The notes beneath the pieces were generated by a model. It saw only the letters and a list, made by a program, of their open reading frames with translations, made no database searches and had not been told where the DNA came from. From assembly GCA_946811185.2 (NCBI GenBank), contig OX328110.1:10644516-10708515 (forward strand): 64,000 bases of DNA, read 5' to 3'. Within the stretch, counting starts at the first letter, position 1; each line of letters starts with the position of its first letter. Made by a program: the position numbers and the translations under genes. Source of the stretch: Hippopus hippopus (lineage: Eukaryota > Mollusca > Bivalvia > Cardiida > Cardiidae). This document shows, piece after piece, positions 63,580-64,000 of the stretch.

Positions 63580-63999
63580 CTATATGACCGTCGCAAAATG
63601 TCCCCAAGCCAACGTATCGATATTGTTCTCGAGGATATAGCGTTTATCGTCGTTTCCACTCAAGGCGATTTTATTTACCTCTTCGGTATACAACTCGTGA
63701 TTATGACTCCTAATAACTACCATTCTCCTTAATTGCGTCTTATTTTCGAACAAACACTCTTTATAATGTTCGTGCTTAATAAATGCTTTTACTACGTGCC
63801 TTTTAATTCCCTTACATTTTTTACTTTCCTCATCATCGCACATTTTATAAGAATATAGTTTAGACCTGAGGCCTACAAACTCCTCGATAATCTTACCGCT
63901 CGTCTCATCTTTAAACATACCCACGACTTTCTTATTCAATCCCGCGGGAATACCGGAAGGATGATCGGACGGATATTCGCTCGTATCAAACCGATCCTT
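63580..63999 (-). CDS. POLB: C-terminal part of a third Polinton PolB (continues beyond window)
   Basis: Read on the minus strand, the frame is open from the window edge. DRFDTSEYPSDHP, VVGMFKDETSGKIIEEFVGL, LYSYKMCDDEESKKCKG and the end NNIDTLAWGHF correspond to the PolB end at 16298-16700. The sequence is clearly diverged, so it is a different Polinton lineage. Orientation and gene position match the complete element. In the visible part the frame has no lesion, including the site where the 16.3-kb copy is frameshifted. Confidence 0.88.
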   Translation of the reverse strand, partial: KDRFDTSEYPSDHPSGIPAGLNKKVVGMFKDETSGKIIEEFVGLRSKLYSYKMCDDEESKKCKGIKRHVVKAFIKHEHYKECLFENKTQLRRMVVIRSHNHELYTEEVNKIALSGNDDKRYILENNIDTLAWGHFATVI

Positions 64000-64000
64000 A

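Noticed and set aside
62843..63732. Several overlapping ORFs of 80-127 codons
   Set aside because: They run through GC-rich tandem repeats and across the PolB antisense; repeat by-products.

Overview
This window looks like nuclear DNA of a bivalve mollusc (inference). It is AT-rich and intron-bearing. It is full of dispersed repeats of the kind known from bivalve genomes: elements opening with 'agctcacctgagcacaaag', TIR elements with ATGCCCCCGC or ATACCCCC ends, tRNA-derived SINEs with a shared 3' body, and small foldback hairpin elements. I see no ordinary conserved host gene. The recognisable coding sequence belongs to large virus-like transposons, LINEs, a Tc1-type element and one spliced DDE-integrase-like gene.

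Layout. 1-207 is the C-terminal end of a Polinton fibre gene from an element lying to the left, followed by a 28-bp minisatellite (303-1079). 1.1-15.6 kb is repeat-rich intergenic DNA that also holds a minus-strand integrase-like gene in two exons (15682-15850 and 11046-11909). 15851-32155 is a complete 16.3-kb Maverick/Polinton with TIRs of about 450 bp. It carries protein-primed PolB, a SAP/NUMOD-like protein, MCP, small capsid-associated proteins, penton, packaging ATPase, parvovirus-like PLA2, retroviral-type integrase with chromodomain, adenain-type protease and a fibre. Several of these are broken, so the element is a fossil or nearly so. It sits at a codon of the integrase-like gene, and a possible SAM-domain exon of that gene lies on its far side. 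33-51.9 kb holds a 146-bp higher-order repeat, foldback elements, a Tc1 element (36666-38183), two LINE fragments and two SINEs.

51.9-62.8 kb is the most unusual part. A second virus-like element has a divergent protein-primed PolB (decayed), a zinc-knuckle protein and an F-box-like protein in a unique centre. This is flanked by inverted arms that carry at least seven very small genes. Every small gene is followed within tens of bases by a near-perfect replication-dependent-histone 3' stem-loop (AGCCCTTTTCAGGGCT then ACC). In most cases a U7-type downstream element (CAAGAAAGA or close) comes next. The small genes start from TATA boxes beside palindromic, CCAAT-containing divergent promoters. 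The central genes instead have AATAAA signals in the arms. The simplest reading is a virus or transposon that borrows the host's S-phase histone mRNA 3'-end machinery for its small genes.

From 63.58 kb to the end is the C-terminus of a third Polinton's PolB, in the same orientation as the complete one, preceded by GC-rich tandem repeats. All three Polinton pieces therefore lie head to tail.
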